This document shows, piece after piece, positions 52,681 to 64,000 of a stretch of 64,000 bases of DNA. Every line of letters starts with the position of its first letter. Position 1 is the first letter of the stretch. The stretch lies in the NCBI GenBank assembly GCA_951802425.1, contig OX637798.1, positions 3,286,001 through 3,350,000 on the forward strand, read 5' to 3'. The notes beneath the pieces are model-generated. The model was not told where the DNA came from. It did not search any database and was given only the letters and a program-made list of their open reading frames with translations. This DNA comes from Clavaria fumosa. Taxonomy: Eukaryota > Basidiomycota > Agaricomycetes > Agaricales > Clavariaceae. Both the position numbers and the translations under genes were made by a program.

Positions 52681-53714
52681 GCAAGTGAGAGATTGATCTC
52701 GAATCGAATTGATGCTGTCCTCCATCAGGGTTTGATTCAAATTATGTAATCCATAATTCAGAATGGTAGAAATGACTGAATAGGCCAGAGAGAGTGTCGA
52801 AGACAGCTTTTAGATCTGCTCTTCCATCATTTGCTTTCAACGGCGTCAATTCTTCTCTGATTTCCGTTACAGTCTAGTCGCTGCAATAGGGCTTTGTTTT
52901 GAAGAAAACGAAAAAGTCTTCAATCCAACTCAAATGGAAATCTAGTAACCCACCCTTCTGGCTTGTTTTCCGTTTTTCATCTTTCTTTTGGGTGTCTCAT
53001 CGCTCGACGGGCTTATTTTCCTGCTGCTGCTCGCCAACCACACCCACTATCTGTTATCCCCCAGTCAGGTATACGTCTACTGATCGGTGATATCCTGCCT
53101 CTCTCATGTCATTGGCATGTCGTTGACAGGCCGTACTGTCCAGGGTCCCCTTTCACCTTTTCCCACTAAAGGGTGTTCGCTCATGACCATGATCTCCCAC
53201 ATCACGGGAGAGGTGAGGAAGGTGAACAACCTCAAAACTCGACTTTTCGCCGAGACGACCCATTTTTTCACCCGTCGTCCTCTCAATCCACTCTGATTCT
53301 GTTTTATTTTGGGGGGGTCCGCTAGGCGTGTCGTCTCCCTACCAGGTAGCACGGCACCATCCCAACAACTCTTGAGGCCTTGCAACCTGTCTTGCTCAAT
53401 GCTCGAAAACGGGGGGCATCTCTGCCCTCACACGAGACGACGCCGCTGCCATCTCTATCCAATCCTCCTGTTTCGATCTACCCGGCTTCGCGAAGCACCT
53501 GCGGGCCGCCCCTGCGATCGCCCCAGATGAAGACACGCTCTTTGCTGCGATGAAGGCCTGATGACTGCGTGCGGGACTCTGCTGAGGGAGAGATAGGTAT
53601 GCTGTACAGTCAGGGAACAAAGAAATCACAAGGAGTCACCTATCCTGTGTCGGGGATGCAATGAGACATCATGTCCTCTATGGTGCTTGCTCTATGGTGC
53701 TTGCTCTATCTACA
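52681..53714. repeat. Duplicated segment, copy 2
   Basis: Same orientation as 34098-34805 and same borders (AGCAAGTGAGAGATTGATCT to GCTTGCTCTATCTA). It contains about 345 bases absent from copy 1. The two copies bracket the KDZ element at unequal distances (about 70 bases left, about 2.2 kb right). Confidence 0.75.
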
Positions 53715-53875
53715 ACCCATTCAGTCAAAATCCCCCAATAGAGATGGGATACTGGATAGGGAATATCCTCTGGTTCACTTGAACCAGTGGAATCTGGTGA
53801 AGATATTCACATCATGCATTAGTAATGGGTCCAGTGGAGGGTATCCTTTGCCTGAAAGCATGGGTCTGGTGGACT

Positions 53876-55020
53876 AGCTGTAGAATATTCTATGCCAAAT
53901 GACCATTGATCCACTGGACAGGACATAGAACATTCTCCACCAGATTACATTCAGTCCAGTGGACTGACCGTAGAATATTCTATGTCCAATGGCCATCTGT
54001 CCGCCGGACTGACTGTAGAATATTCTATGCCTCATAACTATCAGTCTGGCGCACTGAACATAGAATATTCTATGCCTCATAACTATTGGTCTGGTGCACT
54101 GAACATAGAATATTCTATGCCAAATGACCATCGGTCTGCTGAACAGGACATAGAATATTCTCCACCAAATTGCTATCAGTCTGGCAGACTAGCCATAGAA
54201 TATTCTATGACCAGCCACAATCAGTCCGCTGAACTGACTGAAGAGAATATTCTCCACCAAATTGCCATTGGTCCGGTGGACTAGCTGTAGAATATTCTAT
54301 GACCAACCACAATCAGTCTGCTGGACTGACTATAGAATATTCTATGTCCAATGGCCATCTGTCCGCCAGACTGACTGTAGAATATTCTACACCCAGTGGC
54401 CATCAGGCCAGCAGACTGGCTGTAGAATATTCTATGCCTCATAACCATCGGTCCAGCACACTGAACATAGAATATTCCATGCCTAATGACCATCGGTCTG
54501 CCAGACAGGACATAGAATATTCTCCACCAAATTGCTATCGGTCCGGCGGACTAGCTGTAGAATATTCTATGACCAGCCACAATCAGTCCGCCAGACTGAC
54601 CGTAGAATATTCTATGCCCAATGGAAATCTGTCCGCCAGACTGACTTTAGAATATTCTACACCCAGTGGCCATCAGGCCAGCAGACTGGCTGTAGAATAC
54701 TCTATGCCTCATAACTATCAGTCCAGCACACTGAACATAGAATATTCCATGCCTAATGACCATCAGTCTGCCAGACAGGACATAGAATATTCTCCACCAA
54801 ATTGCTATCAGTCCAGCAGACTAGCTGTAGAATATTCTATGACCAGCCACAATCAGTCTGCCGGACTGACTGTAGAATATTCTATGCCCAATGGCCATTT
54901 GTCTGCCGGACTGACTGTAGAATATTCTATGACCAACAACAATCTGTCCAGCACACTGGCTGTAAATATTCTATGCCCAATAACTATTGGTCTGGTGCAC
55001 TGGACGTAGAATATTCTATG
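53876..55020. repeat. 45-base satellite, about 25 units, each with a 12-bp palindrome
   Basis: Nearly every unit holds TAGAATATTCTA (a perfect palindrome) followed by TGCCCAATGGCCATCTGTCC and GCCGGACTGACTG-like bases. Starts are spaced 45 bases (53881, 53926, 53971, 54016, 54061 and onwards). Because 45 is a multiple of three, long open frames arise on both strands: plus VEYSMPNGHLSAGLT and minus MAIGHRIFYSQSAGL repeats. A small irregularity near 54240 breaks the plus frame. I treat it as non-coding satellite. Confidence 0.9.
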
Positions 55021-55408
55021 CCCAATGGCCATCCATTGGACAAAGAAATTGGGATAATTGTTATTGTTGTCATACCAGGCATTGAATACACTGCCTATTG
55101 CTTTTGGACTCCCCTACATTTCCGCACTGAGGCCCCATCTTTACCCCTCCTGTATCCTTCTTCTCTCCCACATTTCTCTCCTTCTAAATCAATGTTAGTT
55201 CTTGGTCACTAAGGGAATATTTAACTTACAGAACTTGGGCAGATGGAATAAGCTTGAATACATCAGTCACTTCTCTCACCATTTGGCTCCAAGCAGCCCA
55301 TTCTTCTTCTTCCAGACTCAATCCCCATACCTTCATCCCCATGACCAGGAGAACAATTCCTGTCAAACCACCCCCACACTACTCCTTCTTGGCCAAGACA
55401 TCAGCATC

Positions 55409-57791
55409 TCACTCATTACCTTCAGGCCTGATCCTCTCCCACCATTCAGCAACCTCTATGCCAATTGAGGGATAGTCAATATCCTCATCATTCTTTGCCA
55501 GCCGAGTATGGCTCCACTGGATGAGGGAAGGAGGAACAGGGACTCCACGGTTTTCCAGTGCCAATGGCGGTCCTCCAGCTGTCATCAAGGCAGACTTGGC
55601 TTCAATGCAAGCTTCACATAAGGCTTTCCAATCTGCTCCCAGGTTTTCTGAGACTTCAAATCCCAAACCAACCTCATGTGATAATCTCTGCATTGCACTT
55701 GGCAAGAGACTCGTCATGTAAGTCTTAATGGACACTGGTTTAGCTGGCTTGGGTTTGCGATAGTGCCTTAATATAATTGAAATGTGAGCATGGTGAAAGA
55801 GATTGATATGAAAGGCTCACCTCTCAATTACTGCTGCCAAATAATCTGCTGTCACAATGTCTCAGGGAGCACTGGCTTGTTGAATGTCCAATGGCACCAG
55901 GAAGCTGTGATTACATAATCCATGGAAATGCGTGGCTATGAGAGTGTGGATAAGGGCTTGATTCATGAATAGAATGGGGGACATACTACATAGTCCAACA
56001 GTTTGACAGCACAAGTATATCCTTCATGTGTGGAGAGCTTTGACAAGTATGCAAGTTGGTCTTCAGCAGCAGCAGGTGAGCCTTCAGCAGGAGCAGGAGA
56101 ATCTTCAGCAGGAGTGGCAGGAGCGGGAGAGCCTTCAGTGGGAGTGGCAGGAGTGGGAGAGCCTTCAGTGGGAGTGGCAGGAGCAGGAGAGTCTTCAGTG
56201 GGAGATAGCGAATGCATCCTCTCACTCATTTGCTTTCCTTTCCCTTTATTTTTCTCTCTGTTCAGCACTGCGCTTTCTACTGCGCTATCCTCCCTGTGGC
56301 TCTCATCATTATCATCATCAGACCCATTTGGTGTCACCCATCCAATTTGAGGATTCCTTGAAGCCTTGTCCACATGCCAGCCATGCTTTATGAATCGAAG
56401 TGGAATTTCTCCGTGATTCTGGCAATCCAGCCAGTAGTCATAGACACCTTCAGCATCCAACCTTGTCATATAGGATGGATCTTTAAGTATGCCAGCAGCA
56501 GGAATTCCCTGCTTGATAAATTTGTGTGGGTTTGCCACCAATTTGGCCCATGGAACAGATGTACAGCAATCAAGCCCTTCAAAGTAATGTAAGTCAAATA
56601 ATAATACTGGCAGAACAAGTGTTCATACTGTGAACAGCCTTTGCAAATTCATGAATCAACTGCTTGAGGTCAGGCAGTGAGGCATCCTGGGGCCTTTCAG
56701 GTAATACAGGGTAGTCGTCCTCAAATGTAAGTGTCGCCCAAGCCTTCTTCTCATCTCCATCATTTTCTATTTCCAAGAATGAGAGCATGATCTAAAGGAT
56801 GCAATTGTTGCACTAACCAGTTGCAAAGGATGCCCCATACCAACACCAGTTCTCCCATATATTGCCTTTCTTCCAATCTTTGTACTCAGATGTAAATCGG
56901 CAATCATTCTCCTTTGTTTTGAACCTGGGAAATCCAAGTTAGTAAAGACATATGGTGCACCACAATTTGCTTTCTTACTTTGAGCAAACAGCTTCATCCT
57001 CCTCATTCAGGTATGATGTGAACATGACAAGCTGGATGCCCATTTTGTGATGCATGTCATTTATGAAGGAATTCATGACTCCATATAAGTCTTTTTCTGC
57101 TTTTCTACTGTATGTTAGTATGAAGATATGTTTGTGATATTGGCTGAACATACTCGATCTGCAATTCCCTTGGCCATAAGCCAGTATTCCATTTATTGGC
57201 TTGTTCAGCACAATTTTCTCAGTCAGCCTCACTAAGACCTTCCAAAACTTTTGTAAGTGCAGGCTGGTAGGCTGCAAAGGGGGTGAGGCCCTCCCCAATA
57301 AGCTGTTCCTGTTCCTGCTGAACCCGGTCTTTGTACAACTGTCCAACAATGGTTCTTTTGTTCCATTTCTTCCCCCACATAGACTTCCCTGCATCAGCCT
57401 CATTCTCTCCTTGATCATCCCCTCCATCTGCTTGGTCCAAATCCTTGGCATCTCGAGGATCTGATCGCTGTTTGACAAGGTTTCCCTTGGACTGAGTATT
57501 CTTGAACCAGTTGAGGACAGCCTATGGATTGCAGTAAGTATAGTCAAACTCTGATAAGACAGGATATACTTTATTGAGGTCTGCTGGCAATGGTGAGATT
57601 GCCTTGCCTTTCACAACAAGTTTGTTGTGTGCTTGTTGGAGACGCCTTACAGTTTTATCTACTCTTTCCAGCCTCTCCTTTCCTTTCACCTCAAGCCACT
57701 TCTCATACCCATGGGTCAAAATAGGTTGATAGCTGTCTAATACCCAGACCATTTCTTTTGAGCAGCTCTCGAGGAAGGGCAAGTTGAACAA
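55409..57791 (-). pseudogene. Broken multi-exon gene of an uncharacterised family
   Basis: Exon-like pieces in order from the right: FLESCSKEMVWVLDSYQPIL to SPLPADLNK; AVLNWFKNTQSKGNL through KSMWGKKWNKRTIVGQLYKD and LTPFAAYQPALTKVLEGLSE; after a TGA at 57219-57221, ENCAEQANKWNTGLWPRELQ; RKAEKDLYGVMNSFINDMHH to FTSYLNEEDEAV; KTKENDCRFTSEYKDWKKGN; the stretch around LPERPQDASLPDLKQLIHEF; then FIKQGIPAAGILKDPSYMTR to LRFIKHGWHVDK. A Pro/Thr/Glu repeat (EGSPTPATPTEGSPAPATP, 27-base units near 56075-56215) follows, and a last piece lies at 55409-55735. No ATG opens the first piece. The TGA stands where a sense codon is expected. Truncated 5' end plus nonsense codon argue for a pseudogene. I know no function. 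Confidence 0.55.
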
Positions 57792-58332
57792 TCACGTGGT
57801 TAAGATTTTTATGTGATGCGTCATGTGAAGTCATGTGATTATGGGTTTATTTGTTGCTCACTTGTGCTGCAAGTTTATTTTGTGGACAATGTCCAAGCAA
57901 CTGCTTTCACATTTATTTACACAATCCTGCTTTTATTTTAAATATTTATGCTCTCAATATGCATTTGTATGAGTTTGGCATGTTGTGCCAAAGATTATGT
58001 AAGCCCTCCTTCCAAACTAGGCATAGACCTGACGCGTCAGGTCATGTGATCGTGAGCGTGGGAATCTATGTTGAAGTTCAAAAATGCATGATCGTCTTTT
58101 TCCTCGCACCACTTTTCTTTCCCCTCTACTATCATGACCGTCCTCTTTCTCTTTGTGCTCCTGTCCCTGCGAAAAGGGGCCAAAGGAGAGAAAGGGCTGG
58201 ATGCATACAGCCCTTTCCCTCCTCCAGCCCCCTAGTAGCTCAATGCCCTGATGCTGCGGCGCATCAGGGTGTGTGGCCCTCAGTGGCCTTTTCAACGCAA
58301 CACCTTGACTCTGCGGTGAGTCTGGGTGTGTG
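57792..58332. other. Spacer with no recognised gene
   Basis: Contains several TGATGCG/CATGTGA-type palindromic words near 57793-57840, but no gene. It ends at the GTGTG target duplication of the next element (58328-58332). Confidence 0.4.
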
Positions 58333-58881
58333 TGTCAGCTCAGGTCCCTAACAGAAGCGAAAGGGGAGGATAACTCGATTTCAATGTGGGGAAACTACGC
58401 TCAATACACAGATACTATATATACTAGGGAAGGGGGCTGTGTAGAAGGTGAGTCATAAGTAGGGCAATGAGGCTATGTGCTCTGAGTCATGCGGGATAGG
58501 GGAGGCAGCATAGGGAAAGAGGAATACTAAATAGGGAAGGTAGTGGCAAGGCACGGGCAAGGGGAAGATGATGGGGAGAATGCTTGGTGCAGGCTTGGTT
58601 GGCCAAGGGGAGACCTCAATTAGACCCAAATAGGATAGATTAGTTGATGGGGCCTGTCAGTTCTGCTATCATGGATCCGCCTCCATCACAAATTCCAAAG
58701 TGTGGGAAGGTTTGAGAAATGTGGGCATGGGCACGTGACGGGGGCCCTGTAGGCGCTGGTGCGAGGTCGCAAGTGTCCCCAAGGTCGCGGGCGGTCATGT
58801 GACTCCATGTCCACGTCTCGATGCTAGTTCCTAGTGCTCTCTGGAGTTCAATGGTGGTGGCTTACATAAGTGATCCTGACA
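58333..58881 (-). repeat. 3' LTR of third Gypsy
   Basis: 549 bases, TGTCAGCTCAGG to GTGATCCTGACA. Confidence 0.9.
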
Positions 58882-58889
58882 TGGCCCCC

Positions 58890-61543
58890 TCCTCAAGGCT
58901 GGGTGTCTCAACCAGCAAGTTTCGCTTTGTCTGGATGTTTGTGGAAGAAGTCGCGGAGGAGTAGCACAACATTGGTGAGGTTCTGGCGGGGCTCCCAGGT
59001 GTTCTCCTCAACAGGGTATCCTTGCCACTTCACCAAGTACTTCACTCCTCTTCCTACCTTCTTCACATCCAGGATCTCTTCAACATCATATTCTAGGTGA
59101 TTGTCGTCGATGGTGGGGGGTGGAGGGGGTGGTCGGGACTGCAAGGTGAAGGAGGGGGGAACATACGGGGTTAGGAGGAGCTCGTTAAACACATCGTGGA
59201 TACGCCAGGCTGGGGGTAACTTGAGGCAATATCCCGCTGGTCCTACTTTTTTGATGATGCTGAAAGGCCCAGCATGTTTATTGTCGAGCTTCTTGTTTGG
59301 GTGGTCCATTTTCAGGTTTCGTGTGTCAAGCCATACAAGATCTCCTTTCCCATACTCGCGGCTGGGTCGTTTCCCACTGTCATAGCTTCTTTTCATTGCC
59401 AATGCAGCTTTCTCCATAGCCTCTTTGGCAGCCCATTGCGACTCCTCCAGCTTTGCCATCCACTCATCTGCCGCTGGATTCACCTCCGTGCAGGGGTGGA
59501 TTCCTCCATTCCATGGATGTCGCCCATAGTCCAGGAAAAAGGGGGTGTAGCTGGTCACGGAGTGTTCCTGGTTGTTCAGCGCGAATTCCGCAGTGCTCAG
59601 CCACTCCGCCCAATCATCCTGGAGATGGTCGATGTACCCTCAGAGATAGGTCTTGATCTCCTGGTTTACTCGCTCTGTTTGTCCATCAGTTTGGGGGTGG
59701 AAGGCAGTGCTCGGGTTGGTCTTTATCCCAATCATATGGTAGAACTCCTTCATGAACCTTGAGATGAACTGTGGTCCACGGTCACTGACAACTTTCTGGG
59801 GAATACCATGGTTCCGGAACACTTGGTCACATGGGATTCTCGCTGCTCCTAGACTCATTAGGTCAAACCCAATCACCTCGATGAGGGTGCGCTTGGTAAA
59901 CTTATCGATGATCATGAGAATGGAGTCAAACCTGCGGGATTGGGGTAGCGGTCCCACTATATCCCAACTGATAGCCCACCATGGTCCATCTGGCACTGGG
60001 TGTGGGTGCAGGGGGCCACATAACGTTCCACATCCTTCACCATCTCCGGCCACCAGTAGGCTTTGAGTACCATGGCTTTCATTTTCTTAGCCCCAGGGTG
60101 TCCTGTGATAGGGAGGTCAGTTCCGGATAGCCTCTGCCTTGGCCAGGTCATGCTCAAGCCGATTGTGTGAGAGTCTGAGTCCCAGGTAGAACACTTCAGC
60201 CTTCTCGAACTCACACTTGCTAAGTTGGAGGCACAACCCATTGTCATGGAACCTCTGCAGGACTCGGTCCATCCAGTAACAGTGGGTTGTGAGGTCGTTG
60301 GCGAAAATGATGACGTCATCGATGTACGCAAGTACATGTCCGCCAGCCTCAAGATGTGATTCATGAATCTTTGGAAAGTCATGGGGGCATTCTGGAGCCT
60401 GAACCACATCACTGTCAGCTTGAACAAACCTTGCGACATCAAAAAGGCACATCTTTCCTGGTGACCCTCCCACAGCCTCATCAAGGGAAAGCCTCCTGTC
60501 ATGTCAATTTTGGAGAAAATCTTCGCACCATGCAGTTTGTCCATGCAGTCTCTGATTCATGGTAGTGGAAACTTGTCTTTGATCAGGTATGAGTTGAGGC
60601 GTGAGTAGTCGATGATGGGTCGGAGTTTGTCCTTCTCTCGCTTGAAGAAGAATGGGCTGGTGTAGGGGGACTTAGAAGGCCTTATTCTCCCAGAAGCCAG
60701 TTGCTCATCGATCCACCTGTTCATCTCGACTGTCTCTTCTCTGGTCAGCAAATAGAGCTTGGAGGATAAGTGCCCTGGATCCTCACGGAATTCGATTTTG
60801 ATGTTGAAGTCAGGTCGCGGTTTGGGCAGTTCATCCCACTTAGCTTCGCTGAAGACCATTGGGTATAGGGATGGCCAGTCTGGCATGGTCACGGTGTCCA
60901 GGAAACAGTTGTCTATGGCGGTTTGGAAGGCATTGTTGTAGTCGCGGGTTTTGGGGTAGCGGTATTGGGGGCTAAGTCCAGGGAATGGGAAACAATTCTG
61001 GGGGCAGCACTTGAAAGATATCTTCCCCTGAGTCCAATCGATGTCAGGGTTGTGTCTCATTAGCCAGTCGTGTCCCAGGATTATCTTATGCGACTTTCTT
61101 GTCCCAAGCAGGAAGTGGATTCGTTCTTGGTGGCCTATCACCAGGATGAGATCAATTCCATATTTGATAGGGCCGTTCTTATTTGCAGTGCCGTTGACAT
61201 TGTAGACCCTGATTGGTGTTGGTAAGGGCATAGGTTCCAGTCCAAGGTCCTTACACCAGTTGAGGTCCATGAAACAATTGGTACATCCTGAGTCTACCAG
61301 AACCTTGGCACTCCCCCATTGTGCGGTGGTGAGTGTTTCGAAGTGTGCTGGCAGAGTCAGTTCTCTCTTCTGTCTCTTTGGCTTCTCTTCTGCGACCTTT
61401 ACTGTGGTTTTGTCCTCAAGTCCATTCGCACTCTGGGCATGTCTCCGTTGCAAGATTGTGTATTTGGGTATACTTGCTACAGTTACAGGGGCGGGGGCAG
61501 GAACATGGCTCGTACTATTACAGAGGCATGAGTTCGGACTCAC
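58890..61543 (-). pseudogene. Pol of third Gypsy, with internal deletions and stops
   Basis: From 61543: VTVASIPKYTILQRRHAQSA, the protease VLVDSGCTNCFMD, then RT to FPLP near 60557; after a frame change RT continues with AYIDDVIIFANDLTTH and LRLSHNRLEHDLAKAEAIRN. At about 60118 the sequence jumps to integrase (DLPITGHPGAKKMKAM), with about 0.8 kb missing relative to the intact relative, which removes RNase H. A second, smaller deletion near 60015 removes the Cys pair of the integrase finger. After it come VSDRGPQFISRFMKEF and HPQTDGQTERVNQEIK, then the chromodomain YDVEEILDVKKVGRGVKYLV. The last codons read KAKLAG, TGA, DTQP, where the relative has Arg. Confidence 0.87.
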
Positions 61544-62610
61544 TGCGCCTCTTCTCCAAAACCCTGCTCCTGGGTAGGAGCCAACGGAGACTGTTGTTGT
61601 TGTTGCTGGACCTGTGGGGCACCAGCCATCTGCCTCTCTCTTTTGTATATCACATGCCTGTCGCGAAGTAGTGCCAACTCATTCTCATATTCTTCCACTT
61701 CCATATGGGCAGGAGCCATCGCGCGAACCTGTGGCCTTGGGACATAGGGATGTGTGTCCGGGAGGTGGCAGTTGTGGGCGATGTGGCCTACCTGGCCACA
61801 ACGGAAGCATCAATGCTCAGCGGCAGGGGCTCGCGTCTGGTCCACAATCATCTGGTCACCGGCACCAGCAGGATGGGGCATGATCTGTGGGCCAGGGGCG
61901 CGTTGCTGCTGCTGCGGGGCAGAGGGGAAGCGAGGTACGGGTCGCTGGGGGTTCGGGTTCGGGTATCGGGGGGGTATGGGGGTTGGGCGAGGTTGTTGGA
62001 ACTGGGGAGGGGCGGGGCGGCCGGCGTTCTGCTCGCACACGATAGCATCGAGCCTCCTCTGCTGGGCATCCAGCCTCTTGACCAATCCCTTCCACTCGGC
62101 ATAGGTGGTTGGCATTGGGTTGACACCATAGACGCGCATGGTGAGCCTCCTGTTGAGGTTTAACTCCAGCCAGTGCACAAGAATGTCTGAGTCTCCATTC
62201 GCATCCAGGTCTGCTTTCCGCATCAATGTTTCGAACTGCGCGAAGAACTGCATGGCTTCGAGGGGGCCCTGTTTCAGCTTTGCGATGTCGTTTAAGGCAG
62301 TCGCCATGATGTTGGGGTCGTCGAAAGCCTGTCTCAAGTCCGCGACGAAGCTTTCCCAGGTTCCGGCTACTCCAGCATTCAATATCTCGTCAGCTCTCAT
62401 ATTTGCCCTCTCTGTGGCAAAACCATCTCCAGTGATCTTGCTCAATGCGAATAGGATCTTGTTGAGGTCAGTTGCGTAAAGTCCTTGGTTTCCCAAGAAC
62501 TGTAGTCTGAGGGACCATAGGAAGGTCCGGAAATTCTTCTTGTTGCCATCAAATGCAGCGACAGCTAGGTCCAGCCTTGGCATTTGGGCTGCGGGGATGG
62601 GGTCTGCCAT
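61540..62610 (-). pseudogene. Gag of third Gypsy (stop in the zinc knuckle)
   Basis: Starts MADPIPAAQMPRLDLAVAAF at 62610 and is open to the TGA at 61810. The relative reads AERRCFRC at this place, while here it is AEH, stop, CFRC: CGT became CAT and CGA became TGA, both CpG changes. The frame then continues to the natural gag end at 61540. Otherwise length and order match the intact gag. Confidence 0.85.
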
Positions 62611-63370
62611 TTCGGGCTCGGGCGAGGGCTGCAGTGAGGGTTCGGGTGGTGATGGACTCGCAGGTTGGGGTTGTGGTTCCGGAGTCGCAGGTGACTGTGG
62701 TGGTGGTGGTGACAGTGCTGGTTGGACTAGGTGCTCGTCTAAAGGTGCAAAGTCTATGGGGGGCTCTGTAAGAACTGGCGGTGCTGGGGGGGATGGGGTT
62801 GGTAGGTCTGCAGATGTAAATGACAGGGCAGTATTCGTGGATGATGAACTGTTCGAATCCGAGGAGACTAAGTTCTGTCTGGATCTCCACAGAAACGTGC
62901 ATTGGCCTGATCATTGGCTTGTTGTTGTCGGAGTTTATGTAGTCCTCAAGATCGTCGAGGTTGATGTCAATGGTGCTGTGGGCTGGGGACCTTGTTCCTG
63001 AGGTCGCGGAATCTGGTAGTACGGCTCTCAAGGCCTCTCTCAACCTCTCCTCTCGTCTGCTCTGCTCCTGTACATATAACCTTGCGAAATAAGGGGCTAA
63101 CCTTCTCTCTTCCTCAATAATCCACAGTTCAAAGGGACATAGCTCTCGCGGTCTCAGTACCGCAGTCTCAGTCTCAGAATAGTCTGATTCTGTCAGGGTG
63201 TCTGGGTAGAAATTTGTTCTTATGTGGCTGTCAAAGTATCTGCTCCAGTATTCATTCTCTCCAAAGTCCAGTATGGTGGTGAGCCACTTGTCCGTGATGT
63301 CTTCATTACACGTTGGGTATGCCAGGGTGATTCTCTCGTCATTCTGTTGCGCACGATGGGCAGGGGAATG
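62549..63370 (-). pseudogene. ORF0 remnant of third Gypsy
   Basis: 62549-63043 is open and resembles the inner element's ORF0 (DLEDYINSDNNKP, VSVEIQTELSLLGFEQFI). Further right, the same protein can be followed in broken frames up to about 63370. It overlaps the gag start as in the intact element. Confidence 0.65.
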
Positions 63371-63434
63371 AAAAAGAAGCTAGGCTGACCAGGGTGGACG
63401 GGGTTGAGGTAGCTAGGGGTGGACGTTGAAATTG

Positions 63435-63994
63435 TGTCAGCTCAGGTCTCTAACAGAAGCGAAAGGGGAGGATAACTCGATTTCAACATGGGGAAACTAC
63501 ACTCATTACACGGATACTATATATACTAGGGAAGGGGGCTGTGTAGAAGGTGAGTCATAAGTAGGGCAATGAGGCTATGCACTCTGAGTCGCGCGGGATA
63601 GGGGAGGCAGCATAGGGAAAGAGGAATACTAAATAGGGAAGGTAGCGGCAAGGCACGGGCAAGGGGAAGATGATGGGGAGAATGCTTGTCGCGGGCTTGG
63701 TTGGCCGAGGGGAGACCTCAATTAGACCCAAATAGGATAGATTAGTTGATGGGGCCTGTCAGTTCCACTATTGTGGATCCGCCTCCATCACAAATTCCAA
63801 AGTGTGGGAAGGTTCGAGAAACGTGGGCATGGGCATGTGATGGGTGCTTGTTGGGGGCCCTGTAGGCGCTGGTGCGAGGTTGCAAGTGTCCCCAAGGTCG
63901 CGGGCGGTCACATGACTCCATGTCCACGTCTCGACGCTAGTTCCTAGTGCTCTCTGGAGTTCAATGGTGGTGGCTTATATAAGCGATCCTGACA
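63435..63994 (-). repeat. 5' LTR of third Gypsy
   Basis: 560 bases. The inner side again has the conserved bases CAATTTCAACGTCC (minus strand) that follow the LTR in the inner Gypsy. Confidence 0.9.
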
Positions 63995-64000
63995 GTGTGG

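Larger units (their letters stand above)
58333..63994 (-). mobile_element. Third Gypsy chromovirus, internally deleted
   Basis: 5662 bases on the minus strand with exact target duplication GTGTG (58328-58332 and 63995-63999). LTRs 58333-58881 (549) and 63435-63994 (560) are TGTCAG to CTGACA and clearly related to those of the inner Gypsy. Pol lacks most of RNase H and part of the integrase zinc finger, and gag and pol hold stop codons, so it cannot move by itself. Same order of ORF0, gag and pol as the intact relative. Confidence 0.94.

Noticed and set aside
34098..53714. The duplicated segments as LTRs of one giant retroelement
   Set aside because: No TG...CA ends, no target duplication, copies differ by a large insertion, and nothing retroviral is positioned between them in the right order.
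54299..55009. 236-codon repeat protein in the 45-bp satellite
   Set aside because: The period is a multiple of three, so open frames arise on both strands; the frame is broken near 54240 and no signal or domain is visible.
1..64000. tRNA or rRNA genes
   Set aside because: I looked for tRNA arm consensus and conserved rRNA words by eye and saw none; a tRNAscan or covariance search would be needed to exclude them.

Overview
This window looks like nuclear DNA of a basidiomycete, most likely a transposon-rich mushroom-forming agaricomycete. The genes carry many short introns of about 47-65 bases. The left flank holds ordinary housekeeping genes. The rest is dominated by element types typical of such fungi: a KDZ DNA transposon, chromodomain Gypsy elements, Ty1/Copia, and a fungal NLR with NACHT and WD40 domains. 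Coordinates below rest on splice sites that I chaptered by hand and checked for reading-frame continuity. LAYOUT. Bases 1-8704 are gene-dense: a long-chain acyl-CoA synthetase (minus), a La-type RNA chaperone (plus), an Sfp-type phosphopantetheinyl transferase (plus) and an APC-family amino-acid permease (minus). Bases 9548-14763 carry one large C2-NACHT-WD40 gene with 14 very similar WD40 repeats and a single-base frameshift in repeat 11. Bases 14764-19045 are decayed repeats, a gag remnant, a small tandem array and a miniature element. Bases 19046-31697 are an old, decayed Gypsy element with 5-bp target duplications (CGTTC). It was broken by a younger, nearly intact chromovirus at 22590-29182 (target duplication CAAGG) and by a hAT-like miniature element at 30383-30837 (target duplication CTCACGGA). 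Bases 31698-34873 hold the other part of the CT-rich repeat that the old Gypsy entered, a second copy of it, another miniature element and a segment that recurs at 52681-53714. Bases 34874-50515 form the most striking structure, a 15.6-kb KDZ-superfamily transposon with 335-bp terminal inverted repeats and an 8-bp target duplication (CTCATGAT). It carries a KDZ transposase, a divergently transcribed conserved companion gene (now with one stop codon), and a small protein with two RNase H1 N-terminal-like (viroplasmin-like) domains. The transposase is cut in two by about 8.7 kb of later insertions: tandem arrays, a solo Gypsy LTR, a TA-flanked miniature element, and a Gly/Ser/Asp/Asn low-complexity open frame. 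That open frame was in turn split by an intact Copia element (43040-47712) whose two LTRs are identical. Bases 50516-58332 hold a possible small acidic protein gene, the second copy of the duplicated segment, a 45-bp satellite built around a 12-bp palindrome, and a broken gene of an uncharacterised family. Bases 58333-63994 are a third, internally deleted Gypsy element related to the intact one, again with perfect 5-bp target duplications (GTGTG). HOW IT WORKS TOGETHER. The window is an insertion record in which the order of events can be read from nesting. Old retroelement copies are scarred mainly by C-to-T and G-to-A changes at CpG, consistent with cytosine methylation of transposons. The Copia copy (identical LTRs) looks very recent. 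The KDZ element has about 99 per cent identical ends yet is already disabled.
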